The notes beneath the pieces are model-generated. The model searched no databases. It saw only the letters and a list, made by a program, of their open reading frames with translations, and was not told the DNA's origin. A stretch of 64,000 nucleotides of DNA, from assembly GCA_964369965.1 (NCBI GenBank), contig CAYJGF010000011.1, positions 1-64,000 on the forward strand, given 5' to 3'. Below, one piece after another: positions 18,017 through 27,185 of this stretch (positions are counted from its first letter, which is position 1; each line of letters begins with the position of its first letter). A program made the translations under genes and the position numbers. Origin of the DNA: CAYJBH01 sp964369965 (GTDB lineage Bacteria; Bacillota; Clostridia; Oscillospirales; Ruminococcaceae).

Positions 18017-19225
18017 ATGGCAATTATTGTACAAAAATTTGGCGGAAGTTCCGTCGCCGACCGCGACAAGGTATTTCGCGTCGCAAAGATTGTGGCTGCG
18101 ACCTACAGCGCCGGCAACAGTGTGGCGGTGGTGGTGTCGGCACAGGGGGATACCACCGACGACCTACTGGAAAAGTTTGACGAGGTGACAAGCAAACCGG
18201 CACTGCGAGAGAGAGATGCACTGCTCGCGGCAGGGGAGCAGATGTCGGCGGCACTGCTCGCGGCGGCGCTTATCGAGATGGGCTACTCCGCAATATCGCT
18301 GACCGGTCGTCAGGCAGGTTTTCATACCGACCGACACCATCAAAGGGCGAGGATAAAACGCCTTGACCCGGAGCGAATTGAAAACGAGTTTGCGAAAAAT
18401 CACATCGTGGTCATCGCGGGATTTCAGGGCACGAACAGCTCCGACGATATAACGACGCTCGGTCGCGGTGGCTCCGACACCAGTGCGGTGGCGGTCGCGG
18501 TGGCTCTCAAGGCGGACAGATGTCAGATCTTCACCGATGTTGAGGGTGTTTTCACCTGCGACCCAAGGATAGCTAAAAACGCACAAAAACTCGACGAGAT
18601 AACCTTTGATGAGATGCTGGAGCTCGCCTCACTCGGCGCGCAGGTGCTCAACAACCGCTCGGTTGAGTTGGCGAAAAAGTACGATGTGGAGCTGGAGGTT
18701 CTATCCAGCATCACAAACAACCCCGGTACAGTAGTTAAGGAGGTAACGAACGAAGTGGAAGGTATGTTAATTAAAGGTGTCGCTAAGGACACAAACGTGG
18801 CGGTTTTCTCGATAGTGGGCGTGTCGGACACACCCGGTACCTCGTTTAAGCTCTTCTCTAATCTCGCACAGCACAAGATAAATGTGGATATCATTCTACA
18901 GAGTGTCGGTCGTGAGAACACAAAGGACATCACATTCACCGTCCCCGGGACCGAGATTGAGCTGGTCAAAGGGTTGATGGAGGATTTTTGTTCGAAACAT
19001 GGCGCAAAGGGCGTTGTGGTATCGGACGATGTCGCCAAGGTCTCGATAGTGGGCGCAGGTATGCAGAGCCACAGCGGAGTCGCCTCCAAAATGTTTGAAG
19101 CGTTGTATGAGGCTGGCATAAATATCAAGATGATCTCCACCAGTGAGATCAAAATTTCGGTGCTTATCAACAAGTCCGAGGTGGACAAGGCGGTCGTGGC
19201 GGTACACAACGCGTTTGTGGACTAA
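18017..19225 (+). CDS. lysC: Aspartate kinase
   Basis: A 402-residue aspartokinase, first step of lysine/threonine/methionine synthesis. The kinase domain starts VQKFGGSSVADRDK and includes TLGRGGSDTSAVAVA. Two C-terminal ACT domains follow (about residues 260-400: VFSIVGVSDTPGTSFKLFSNL and KVSIVGAGMQSHSGVASKMFEAL), as in the alpha form of the Firmicute alpha2beta2 enzymes. An ATG inside the gene (about 18761) could give the beta subunit, as in Bacillus, but no strong internal ribosome-binding site stands out. It is the last gene of the rny-pduL-hom-thrB-lysC run. Confidence 0.97.
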   Translation: MAIIVQKFGGSSVADRDKVFRVAKIVAATYSAGNSVAVVVSAQGDTTDDLLEKFDEVTSKPALRERDALLAAGEQMSAALLAAALIEMGYSAISLTGRQAGFHTDRHHQRARIKRLDPERIENEFAKNHIVVIAGFQGTNSSDDITTLGRGGSDTSAVAVAVALKADRCQIFTDVEGVFTCDPRIAKNAQKLDEITFDEMLELASLGAQVLNNRSVELAKKYDVELEVLSSITNNPGTVVKEVTNEVEGMLIKGVAKDTNVAVFSIVGVSDTPGTSFKLFSNLAQHKINVDIILQSVGRENTKDITFTVPGTEIELVKGLMEDFCSKHGAKGVVVSDDVAKVSIVGAGMQSHSGVASKMFEALYEAGINIKMISTSEIKISVLINKSEVDKAVVAVHNAFVD

Positions 19226-19259
19226 CTTATTGCAGTTAACATCGGTGTTGCACCATTCA

Positions 19260-19293
19260 TGTAGGGCACGCATTGTATTCGTGCCGCCCTACA
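19260..19293. terminator. GTAGGGC hairpin between convergent lysC and nuclease genes
   Basis: TGTAGGGCACG pairs with CGTGCCGCCCTACA around a 9-base loop. It lies between the convergent ends of lysC and the nuclease gene. There is no clear T-run, so it is better seen as a REP-like repeat that may also block transcription from both sides. Confidence 0.5.
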
Positions 19294-19349
19294 AAGGCGT
19301 GTGACAACCGACCGCGTTGTTTTATCAAAACAGCCCTAATCCCCTACCA

Positions 19350-20024
19350 TTAGTCATCAGCCTCGTTCGCAAACTCATCCACCACCCCACTGCCCAATAT
19401 GAAATAGCTGTAGCGGTATTCGCTCGGTATCATGGTGTCGGTGTCAGGGTAGGTAATCACAGCAATAAAATCGGTACAGCCACCGGCGTCTCGGATAATT
19501 TTCTCCATGTACGCCTGGTCGCCGTGCCGATTTATTATGTAATTTTGCGGTGTTATATTATATGCGTTTGCGACACCGCCGAGCGAGTCCGCAATCACAT
19601 GCCCTTGGTCGAGGTGGTCAAGTTCTGTGCCGGGAACCGCCGCCTCGTCGTTATAATATCGACCGGAGGAGTTAACCTCTTCACTCTGTTCGTCCTGCAA
19701 CACAACCTCGTGCGCTAAGACATAGACGAGTTGAGCGTGCTCATTGGTCAGGGCATAATAAATACGCTCGCCGTAGCCGACGTCCACCGCGACACCTCCC
19801 ACACGCTCGCCACTGCGCTCACCGCCATCCACCTCGATTATGTTATAGTCGGTGTCAAGATAGGTCAATACATCACCGTCGATGGTATACTCAACCGTTT
19901 TCACATCCGGCGGAATTTGGGTGTAAAGCAAACCGGACAGCTCGGTGTCGGTCGCTATAAGCGAGAGTGTCGCAAGGACGGCAAAGAGGATTATGGATAA
20001 AACAAATTTATTTTTTTTGGTCAT
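19350..20024 (-). CDS. Membrane-anchored DNA/RNA non-specific endonuclease
   Basis: A 224-residue protein: MTKKNKFVLSIILFAVLATLSLIAT is an N-terminal signal anchor, a Tyr/Asp-rich segment follows, and the beta-beta-alpha metal nuclease motif DQGHVIADSLGG sits near residue 145. Downstream NITPQNYIINRHGDQAYMEKII supplies the conserved Asn and Glu of the family (the DRGH motif is written DQGH here). Such enzymes degrade DNA and RNA outside the cytoplasm for nutrient use, competence or competition. No immunity gene or secretion system lies next to it, and the anchor suggests it acts at the cell surface. The start at 20024 is inferred from the hydrophobic N-terminus; its ribosome-binding site is weak (CGGTGA). 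Confidence 0.75.
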   Translation of the reverse strand: MTKKNKFVLSIILFAVLATLSLIATDTELSGLLYTQIPPDVKTVEYTIDGDVLTYLDTDYNIIEVDGGERSGERVGGVAVDVGYGERIYYALTNEHAQLVYVLAHEVVLQDEQSEEVNSSGRYYNDEAAVPGTELDHLDQGHVIADSLGGVANAYNITPQNYIINRHGDQAYMEKIIRDAGGCTDFIAVITYPDTDTMIPSEYRYSYFILGSGVVDEFANEADD

Positions 20025-20050
20025 TTGGTCACCGTTTAAAATTAAAACAG

Positions 20051-20082
20051 AACTCCACCTATCATAAAGAGAGGTGGAGTTT
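20051..20082 (-). terminator. Hairpin terminator upstream of the nuclease gene
   Basis: On the minus strand AAACTCCACCT pairs with AGGTGGAGTT and is followed by CTGTTTTAATTTT. It would end transcripts of the aldo/keto reductase gene before the nuclease gene. It lies inside the spurious upstream extension of the nuclease frame, which supports the shorter start. Confidence 0.6.
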
Positions 20083-20182
20083 GTACAGAAATTAGGTGGG
20101 GTGACTTTTCCCACATTTCCTACATCGTTGCCGACGGGTGGCGGATGCCCGTTCCGCCCTCTAATTTTTGTAACAATAGTGT

Positions 20183-21286
20183 TTACAGCCCTATCACACT
20201 CTCCACCTTTTTAAGTTCCTCAATAATAGCTATGTGCTGTGGACATACGTCCTCACATTGGCCACACTCGACACAGTCGGAGGGTTTGCCGCCGTTTGCG
20301 GTGACCCAATTGTATGTGCCCTGCGCACCCTCAAAGTTTTTGTACACAAGGGCGGTGTTGACGGCGCGGAATAGCTGAGGGATTTCTATCGACACGGGAC
20401 ATCCTTTGATGCAGTAGTTACAGATGGTGCAGGGGATGTTGTCGCTGTTGTTGATATTCTCGATGGTGGCGTCTATCGCCGATAGCTCCGCAGCGGAAAG
20501 TGGGGCGAGGTTGTCAAACGTATTTATATTGTCCGCAATCTGCTCCATGTTGGACATACCGCTAAGCACCATGAAAACACCGTCCAGCGATGCAACCCAG
20601 CGCATAGCCCAGGAGGCAAGGCTCACACCCTTTGTGCAGTCCAGTAATGGTTTTGCTATGTCGTCCGGCATAGAGGCGAGCGAGCCACCCTTGACCGGCT
20701 CCATGACGATGATGGGTTTATTGTGCTTTCTTGCAACCTCATAGCATTTGCGGGATTGCACCGCCTCACTCTCCCAGTCGATATAGTTCAGTTGTAGCTG
20801 TACAAAATCGACCTCGGGATGCTCACTCAACACCTCGTCCAACATCTCGGCAGAGTCGTGGAAGGAAAAACCGACATTTTTTGCAAGCCCCTCTTGCTTA
20901 ATTTTCTGTATAAACTCCCATCCTCCAAGGGTGTCAAACTTCGACTTGTTTTGAGCGTTGATGCTGTGAAGCAGATAATAATCAAAATAGCCTGCACCGG
21001 AGCGTCGGAGCGAGGTGTCAAACAACTTTTGCACATCCTCTTTAGTGTCGGCAAGCCCTATCGGCAGTTTGGTGGCGAGCTGAAAACTCTCACGTGGATA
21101 TCGCTCTATTAGTGTTGTTTTTGCCACACCCTCCGACATCTGATTGTGATAGACGTATGCGGTGTCAAAATAGGTGAAGCCCTTTGACATAAACTCGTCC
21201 ACCATCTCCTTTGTGCGCTCGATATTAACATCCTCACCGCTCATCGGCAGGCGCATCAGACCAAATCCTAACTTTTTCATATCCAA
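20183..21286 (-). CDS. Aldo/keto reductase with C-terminal 4Fe-4S ferredoxin domain
   Basis: A 367-residue protein. Residues 1-270 form the AKR barrel (KLGFGLMRLPM, FDTAYVYHNQMSEG with the catalytic Asp and Tyr, a downstream Lys and His). The last 100 residues carry two cysteine clusters, CTICNYCIKGCP and CVECGQCEDVCP, each fitting a [4Fe-4S] cluster. This architecture is common in anaerobic Clostridia and implies electron exchange with ferredoxin rather than NADPH alone; the substrate is unknown. The start is probably TTG at 21286, because AGGAG lies 7 bases upstream of it and 13 from the ATG at 21280. It is monocistronic. Confidence 0.92.
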   Translation of the reverse strand: MDMKKLGFGLMRLPMSGEDVNIERTKEMVDEFMSKGFTYFDTAYVYHNQMSEGVAKTTLIERYPRESFQLATKLPIGLADTKEDVQKLFDTSLRRSGAGYFDYYLLHSINAQNKSKFDTLGGWEFIQKIKQEGLAKNVGFSFHDSAEMLDEVLSEHPEVDFVQLQLNYIDWESEAVQSRKCYEVARKHNKPIIVMEPVKGGSLASMPDDIAKPLLDCTKGVSLASWAMRWVASLDGVFMVLSGMSNMEQIADNINTFDNLAPLSAAELSAIDATIENINNSDNIPCTICNYCIKGCPVSIEIPQLFRAVNTALVYKNFEGAQGTYNWVTANGGKPSDCVECGQCEDVCPQHIAIIEELKKVESVIGL

Positions 21287-21409
21287 AATAAAACTCCTAT
21301 ATGTTCTTAATGTTCATTTTATCATATTATTTTTGAATTGTCATGTTATTTTAATAAAAAAAAGTGACAAGATTTCCTGCGTTTTCCCCTATTTTTTTAT
21401 TCGGTGCTA

Positions 21410-21438
21410 TTGCTATAAGTAATTATTTATGCTAAAAT
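21410..21438 (+). promoter_or_regulatory. Predicted promoter of the EAL-domain gene
   Basis: TTGCTA (21410-21415) and TAAAAT (21433-21438) are 17 bases apart. A small palindrome AGGGATTATTCCCT follows immediately downstream and could be an operator or the start of the leader. Confidence 0.5.
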
Positions 21439-21483
21439 CAAAGATAGGGATTATTCCCTAATAAAATATGGGGGTAAGTTTTT

Positions 21484-23685
21484 TTGAAAAAAAGACTTCA
21501 TCAAATACTGCTGATAGTCGGCGCGATTTTAGCGCTGTTTGTAATCACTGTTGGGGTGATTAGGTTCAACTATGACCTCAACTATGAGCTGGAGCACCTT
21601 TTGGAACAACAATTGACCGACACCGCCATTCAACAGCAGGTCGCTTTCAACAACGAGCTTGCAACCGGCAGGGCTATGTTGGATCACATAGCAAAAGCCT
21701 TGCCTTTTTTTGGCTATGATGAGGCGGCGATACTGGAGTTTTTAGGCACTCTTGACGACGACTTTAAGTTTGAGAATATATTGCTTATCGAAATGCACGG
21801 CAGGGGTATGCTCGGCGACGGCACCCACGCCGATATATCCGACACCGAGCATTTTGAGCGCGCCATAAATGGGGAGACGCTCACGACGACGCCCTATGTT
21901 TCCGAGTTTACCGGCAACAACGTCTTAGCCATCGCCGCACCGCTCATGTTCGAGGGGGAGGTCGCCGGCGTTATCGCGGCGGAGTATTCACTCGACTATC
22001 TGACCGAGAGCCTCAGCCTGACCATGTCGGGCGACAAGGGCTATGCCATGGTGGTCGACACAAACGGCAACGTGCTCCTGTCCACCGACGAGCGACATGA
22101 CAGTTTTGAAAACCTGACCACCGCCGAGTATGTCAGCAAACCGACCGACGAGATTGCGAGTGACCTTGCAAACGGGCGACTCGGGCGGATTAGATTTACC
22201 ATAGATTCGGTAGAAAAAATGGCGGAGTATCGTCCGCTCGACATCAACGGTTGGTCGCTTGTATTTGTCGCCACCGCCGAAGAAATTTCGGCAGGTGCCA
22301 CCACCATATTGAACAACATGGTGATACTCAGCATTGCGATAACCTGCTTTATGGCACTTATTGCATTGTATATTTTAAGGGTGCGGCGCGATAATCAAAA
22401 GAGGATAGAACAGCTTGCATACTATGACGAGTTGACCGGCATACCAAACCTTGTCAAGTTTAAGATTGACACGAAAGACATTATCACGAAAAACCCCGAA
22501 AAACAGGGCATCATGATCATGATGGACGTGGTCAATTTCAAGGGGATAAACGAGATGTTCGGCTTTGAGCTCGGTGACAAGGTGCTTAAAACCATCGCCG
22601 AAAACGGCAACACCGTCACGGACGAGACTTTTTGCCACGCAAGGGTCGGTATCGACGAGTTTATGTTCTTTTCCGCAAACGGACTTTTTGAGGAAATGCA
22701 AACCACCACATCGTTTTATGAAAGGCAGTTTAAACGCATGTTGCCGGAGCTGTCAAAACACCAGTTTTCTTTCCGATACGGGCGGTATATCGTTGAGCCG
22801 AATAACACCGATATAAACGATATTGTCAACAAGACGGTCATCGCCCACAGCTTTGCAAAGGTGGAGGGCGGCAGTGCCCACTGGGACTATGACGATCGGT
22901 TTAAACAAAAGGTCTTGCGCACCACCGAGATATCCAACAAAATGGAAGATGCGCTGTTAAACGGCGAGTTCAAACTCTTTTTGCAACCGAAATACCGTAT
23001 AAACGATTCGCAAATTGTCGGCGCGGAGGCGTTGGTGCGTTGGGTGGAGCCGAGCGGCACGATGGTCTATCCCAATGAGTTTATACCGCTGTTTGAGACC
23101 AACGGTTTTATTGTAAACTTAGACATATCAATGCTGGAAAACGTCTGTTTAACCCTAAATAGGTGGAGAAACGAGGGTAAAACTTGCGTCCCCGTCTCGG
23201 TGAACTTTTCACGTGTGCATCTGCGCAATCCGAATTTTGTCGACGATATCAAGGCGATAACCGAAAAACATAAAATCCCAAGGGAGCTTATCGAGGTGGA
23301 GCTGACCGAGACAACGGTCACCGAGAACGAACAGGACCTCAAAAACCTGCTCGAAAGCCTGCATCATGCCGGATTTTCCATCGCTATCGATGATTTCGGC
23401 GCCGGATATTCCTCGCTCGGTATGCTTAAAAACTTTAAGGTGGATACCCTTAAACTGGACAAGAGCTTTTTCGACAGGCACGCCGACGAGCGCGGTGACA
23501 TCGTCATCGACGGTATAACCAAACTGGCGCAAAGCCTGTACATGCACACCGTTGCAGAGGGGATTGAGGAGCCGGAGCAGGTGGAACTGCTTAAAAAGGT
23601 TAATTGTGAGACGGCACAGGGTTATTTTTATGCAAAACCCATGTCCATTGAGGAGTTTGAACAGCTCTGTTTTTCTGCCGAGTAG
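21484..23685 (+). CDS. Membrane-bound Cache sensor with degenerate GGDEF and intact EAL domain
   Basis: A 733-residue c-di-GMP enzyme. An N-terminal membrane helix (about 5-28) and a second helix near 280-300 flank an extracellular Cache-type sensor (conserved-looking RGMLGDGTHADISDTEHF and NVLAIAAPLMFEGEVAGVIAAEYSLDYL). A GGDEF domain follows (YDELTGIPNLVKFK) whose active-site motif reads GIDEF, so cyclase activity is doubtful. The EAL domain has the motifs for catalysis: GAEALVRW, VNFSRVHL, ELTET, DDFGAGYSS, KLDKSF and EGIEEPEQ. The likely role is a phosphodiesterase gated by an external ligand. The start is TTG with a weak GGGGG upstream. The next two genes encode membrane proteins 8 bases on and overlapping, suggesting one operon. 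Confidence 0.94.
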   Translation: MKKRLHQILLIVGAILALFVITVGVIRFNYDLNYELEHLLEQQLTDTAIQQQVAFNNELATGRAMLDHIAKALPFFGYDEAAILEFLGTLDDDFKFENILLIEMHGRGMLGDGTHADISDTEHFERAINGETLTTTPYVSEFTGNNVLAIAAPLMFEGEVAGVIAAEYSLDYLTESLSLTMSGDKGYAMVVDTNGNVLLSTDERHDSFENLTTAEYVSKPTDEIASDLANGRLGRIRFTIDSVEKMAEYRPLDINGWSLVFVATAEEISAGATTILNNMVILSIAITCFMALIALYILRVRRDNQKRIEQLAYYDELTGIPNLVKFKIDTKDIITKNPEKQGIMIMMDVVNFKGINEMFGFELGDKVLKTIAENGNTVTDETFCHARVGIDEFMFFSANGLFEEMQTTTSFYERQFKRMLPELSKHQFSFRYGRYIVEPNNTDINDIVNKTVIAHSFAKVEGGSAHWDYDDRFKQKVLRTTEISNKMEDALLNGEFKLFLQPKYRINDSQIVGAEALVRWVEPSGTMVYPNEFIPLFETNGFIVNLDISMLENVCLTLNRWRNEGKTCVPVSVNFSRVHLRNPNFVDDIKAITEKHKIPRELIEVELTETTVTENEQDLKNLLESLHHAGFSIAIDDFGAGYSSLGMLKNFKVDTLKLDKSFFDRHADERGDIVIDGITKLAQSLYMHTVAEGIEEPEQVELLKKVNCETAQGYFYAKPMSIEEFEQLCFSAE

Positions 23686-23693
23686 CCGACGGA

Positions 23694-25238
23694 GTGAACT
23701 TGAATAATATTTTATCAAAAACCATAGCACTTAGATGGTACGACATAGCTTTCCCCATCCTGTTGATACCGGTATTTTTCTCGTTGCCCCTTCTGTTCCA
23801 ACCGGACACTGTGGTATACCTTGAAAATGCCGAGTTTTTCGCCGGTGACGGCGGTGTATATAACGCACAACGCGGACCTGTCCTCCCATTTTTGATTATG
23901 CTTATGGGGAAGTTGTTCAGCTACACCGTGGGTGGCTTAAAGGTTGGTTTTTTCTTTATATATATAATTTTTGCGGCATCGGTCATGACGGTGCTGATAC
24001 TGCTCGACATAGATAAAAAGGTCGGGCGCGTTGGAGTGTGGCTACTTTCTGCCGCAGTGCTCTTTTTTAACACGCTGGTGCTGACCTATTCTCACACCGT
24101 GCTGACCGAATTCATTGCAATAACACTCATCGCCTGTTATCTCGCCTTTATGCTCGGCATGAGGCGGGTCAAGGACGGTGTTTTAAAGCATCTGCTCACC
24201 GCGCTGATAACCGCCGTCTTTTTGGTGTTATCCTACGGGATAAAGCAGATGTTCTTCCCTATAATCTTGCTGTGCTGGGCAGGGTTTATTTTGATTAATT
24301 TGGTGCAACGTTTTTCTTTTAAAAGGTTGGCGGTGCAAGGGGCGGTGCTTTTTTTGCTCGGCGCAATGATACTGTCCTACATCTCGGTATATGCCACACT
24401 CAACGACGGTGGCAATATGGAGGGGGGATCGGTGGATAGTTACGCCGGCAGTTTTTTGGTAGACGGTCTGCGATACTTTGAGCCGGTCGGCAGTATAAAC
24501 TACGACGGGCAACCCACCACCGTCAATATAAACGACCGCTTTATCGAGCCGATAACAACCTTTGACTATGTTTTTGAGCCGGGGCTTTTTGGCTCACTGA
24601 AGTACCTTTTCACCTGCTTTATTAACGCACCGGATAGATTTATTGCGAGCTATGTCGCGAACTACAGGATTGTCTCGGGTGTGATCACCTGTGAGGTGGT
24701 AGGCGATACCAGAAAGCACACCTACGCCACCGAGACCATTGTCTTTAACTCCCTTTATGAGAGCGGACTTTGGATAGACTTTTTTAAAGGCAACACCTCG
24801 GACCTGCTCGGTGCGTACCCCGACGGCACCGGCACCGCACTCTCACAGGCGAGTTTTTCGCATCAGGTGGTGCAGTTCGGGCTTGCCACCAACCTGCTGT
24901 TTAACACCCGTTATGCGGATATCTCTGTCATGCTCCATACCGTTTTTAACTTTTTTGCTCCTTTAGTGCTGTTATTGTCCGTTGCACTGCTAATAGCATC
25001 CAAAAAGTTTGCTTTCGTCGACAAAAAGCTCTGTGTAATCAATATATTTATATCCTCCACCGTCTTTTTGTACATCCTCTTTTTGGCGGTCACTGCACAA
25101 AATATCGAGCGGTACGGCATACCCATGATACTTTTTAACGGACTGTTTTGGATAATAAATTTTGCCTATCTTATATCTTTTTTAACGCCCTATGCAAAAA
25201 AGCAGTACGCAAAAATTAGGAAACAAAGCTCAATATGA
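23694..25238 (+). CDS. Polytopic membrane protein, GT-C glycosyltransferase-like
   Basis: A protein of about 514 residues with many hydrophobic segments. An early extracytoplasmic loop has acidic and aromatic residues (NAEFFAGDGGVYNAQRGPVLPFL, residues about 45-67), which resembles GT-C enzymes that use lipid-linked sugars. A larger hydrophilic stretch lies between residues about 240 and 340. The start is either GTG 23694 or TTG 23700; the TTG has GGAG at better spacing. It overlaps the next gene by 4 bases. No specific family is recognised; an envelope-polysaccharide or lipid-glycosylation role is inference from fold appearance and from coupling to a c-di-GMP phosphodiesterase gene. Confidence 0.7.
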   Translation: MNLNNILSKTIALRWYDIAFPILLIPVFFSLPLLFQPDTVVYLENAEFFAGDGGVYNAQRGPVLPFLIMLMGKLFSYTVGGLKVGFFFIYIIFAASVMTVLILLDIDKKVGRVGVWLLSAAVLFFNTLVLTYSHTVLTEFIAITLIACYLAFMLGMRRVKDGVLKHLLTALITAVFLVLSYGIKQMFFPIILLCWAGFILINLVQRFSFKRLAVQGAVLFLLGAMILSYISVYATLNDGGNMEGGSVDSYAGSFLVDGLRYFEPVGSINYDGQPTTVNINDRFIEPITTFDYVFEPGLFGSLKYLFTCFINAPDRFIASYVANYRIVSGVITCEVVGDTRKHTYATETIVFNSLYESGLWIDFFKGNTSDLLGAYPDGTGTALSQASFSHQVVQFGLATNLLFNTRYADISVMLHTVFNFFAPLVLLLSVALLIASKKFAFVDKKLCVINIFISSTVFLYILFLAVTAQNIERYGIPMILFNGLFWIINFAYLISFLTPYAKKQYAKIRKQSSI

Positions 25239-27184
25239 TTTTATATATAAAAAACAAGCCCTATATACTTGGCTTTTCCCTGCTCGCCATCGTCCTCCTT
25301 TTATACTGTGCCGCGACAATGCTCGCCGGGGGGAGTGCTGTCGGGTTTGTGGTCTATGTCCTGCTGAGCGCTCTGCTGATATTCTGCCCCGGTCTTGCAC
25401 TCTGTGACCTTTTGCTCCCAAAAATGTCTGTCGCCGGTCGGTTTTCGGTATCCTATACCCTCGGCGTCGCGGTTTTGTGGGTCGGGTTTGTCCTCTTTGG
25501 CTCGCTTGTTGAGCTTGCACCATGGGTTATCTATCTTATGTATCTGCCGTCCTTTTCCCTCGCCGGATACAAAATATGGCATACCGTTATAGCAAAAAAG
25601 CCGACTGTAAAGCCGGAAAATAATTTTGTATTTAACGCGCTGATGCTGTGCATTGCCGCCGGTATATTCGTGTATATCTTCACCGGCGTTTTCCCCCTCG
25701 CGCACGCCGATGTTGCCGGTAATATGCAGTACCATCAGGACATGATGTGGAGCGTCGGCAACGGCGTGGCGGTGCGTTTTGGCTCCCCACTGGTCGACAT
25801 GCGCTCGATAGATGGGTTTTTATACTACCATTATCTGTCCGATACGGTGGTTGGGTTTATTTCACTCGTCGGCAACCTTTCGGTCTATAATGCCGCGTGT
25901 TATTACAACTATCCGATTTTAGTCGCGGTGCTGTCGGTCGGCCTGTACGCCGTCGGAAGTAGATTTAATGTAGATAAAAAAATAGCGGTTCTATTACCTT
26001 TCGGGCTGTTGTTCTTGCACGGGTTTGGCGGACTAATGAGCGCGAACTACACCCGCAACTACAACGGGGTCATGGCGGCGAGCGCGTTATCCTCGGCGGT
26101 GCTCTATCTTTTAGCTCTGTCGCTCGATAATAAATTTAATTTTAAATCCGGTATAAAATTCTGCCTCGGATTCGTCCTTGCAATCAGCGCACTTTTGATG
26201 AGCAAAAACCTTTACGGCATACTTATCCTTTGCGCTGTGGCGGCGACGGTTATTTTTTCGCTGATAGTCAGCAGGCGACTTTATCGTTTTCAGCTATTGC
26301 TCGCGGCACTCGGCGGTTTGGTGTTCCTCCTCCTTTGGCAGACGATATTTCGTTTCGCACTTAACAACCTTGTCATGGAGATATGGAAAGAGCTACCCGA
26401 CCTTTTGTATGAGGCATTCATCTGGGCACCTTTTTGTGCTATACTCTATGTAATAAGTCTTGTGTCCAGCCTGAAAAACATAAAAAAACTTTCGTTTATG
26501 CGCCTGTTGGTCAATGCGGCGGCGGTCGGTGGGATGCTCGCCTACTTTTTGTTTTTCCACTACTCCTCGTCACAGACCTACTTTCTGCTCGCGGCGATAT
26601 ACTTTATGTGGTTTTGCGGTGTCGAGTTGTTGCCGAGCATACTAAAGAATAGGCGGCTTATAGCGGTGAGCGCGATTGTGGCTGTTGTGACGCTGTTTGG
26701 CACCGCCACCATGGTTTTGCCGGAGATGAGGACGGGGGTTCAGGTGGCACTGCGTTGCCTTGAACTGCGTCCGCAATACCCATACTACGGCAACACCGTC
26801 ACCGCCGGGGATGAACAGGCGGCACTCTGGCTGAAAGAGAATACCGACCGCGACGAAATATTTGCCACCAACCGCAACGCACAGGACATGGAGATTGGGG
26901 AGGGCACCTGGCACTATTACACCGCCGTGTCGGAGCGCAGAAGCTTTGCGGAGAGTTGGCGATATGCGATGGACTACGGCACCGACTATTTTGTGATGCG
27001 CCACAACTTAGAGGAGGTCAGCGACGTTCTGTTTCGTCTTGATACGACCGATGAGGCTTTCGCCCTCGCACGGGAATACGATATTGACTACCTGCTCATG
27101 AGCACCGCCGTGAGGGAGCACCCCTTTGATGGGGCGGATCCGGTGTACGAGAATGAGAGTGTGAGGATTTATAGGGTTGAATAA
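25235..27184 (+). CDS. Large polytopic membrane protein with C-terminal soluble domain, GT-C-like
   Basis: A 649-residue protein. Residues 1-490 are mainly membrane segments, with an early loop HADVAGNMQYHQDMMWSVGNG that carries the Asp expected in GT-C catalytic loops, and SANYTRNYNGVM near 270. The last 140 residues form a soluble domain (QAALWLKENTDRDEIFATNR, then YDIDYLLMSTAVREH), a layout seen in uncharacterised bacterial GT-C proteins. Its ATG overlaps the stop of the preceding membrane protein (ATGA), so the two are translationally coupled and may form a pair. Substrate unknown. Confidence 0.7.
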   Translation: MILYIKNKPYILGFSLLAIVLLLYCAATMLAGGSAVGFVVYVLLSALLIFCPGLALCDLLLPKMSVAGRFSVSYTLGVAVLWVGFVLFGSLVELAPWVIYLMYLPSFSLAGYKIWHTVIAKKPTVKPENNFVFNALMLCIAAGIFVYIFTGVFPLAHADVAGNMQYHQDMMWSVGNGVAVRFGSPLVDMRSIDGFLYYHYLSDTVVGFISLVGNLSVYNAACYYNYPILVAVLSVGLYAVGSRFNVDKKIAVLLPFGLLFLHGFGGLMSANYTRNYNGVMAASALSSAVLYLLALSLDNKFNFKSGIKFCLGFVLAISALLMSKNLYGILILCAVAATVIFSLIVSRRLYRFQLLLAALGGLVFLLLWQTIFRFALNNLVMEIWKELPDLLYEAFIWAPFCAILYVISLVSSLKNIKKLSFMRLLVNAAAVGGMLAYFLFFHYSSSQTYFLLAAIYFMWFCGVELLPSILKNRRLIAVSAIVAVVTLFGTATMVLPEMRTGVQVALRCLELRPQYPYYGNTVTAGDEQAALWLKENTDRDEIFATNRNAQDMEIGEGTWHYYTAVSERRSFAESWRYAMDYGTDYFVMRHNLEEVSDVLFRLDTTDEAFALAREYDIDYLLMSTAVREHPFDGADPVYENESVRIYRVE

Positions 27185-27185
27185 T

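Noticed and set aside
21080..21110. CACGTG-containing sequences as parS sites (also near 23205)
   Set aside because: The flanking bases do not match TGTTTCACGTGAAACA, and the sites lie inside unrelated coding sequence.
21287..21483. c-di-GMP riboswitch upstream of the EAL gene
   Set aside because: The leader is only about 40 bases from the predicted transcription start, too short for a GEMM aptamer, and lacks its conserved motifs.
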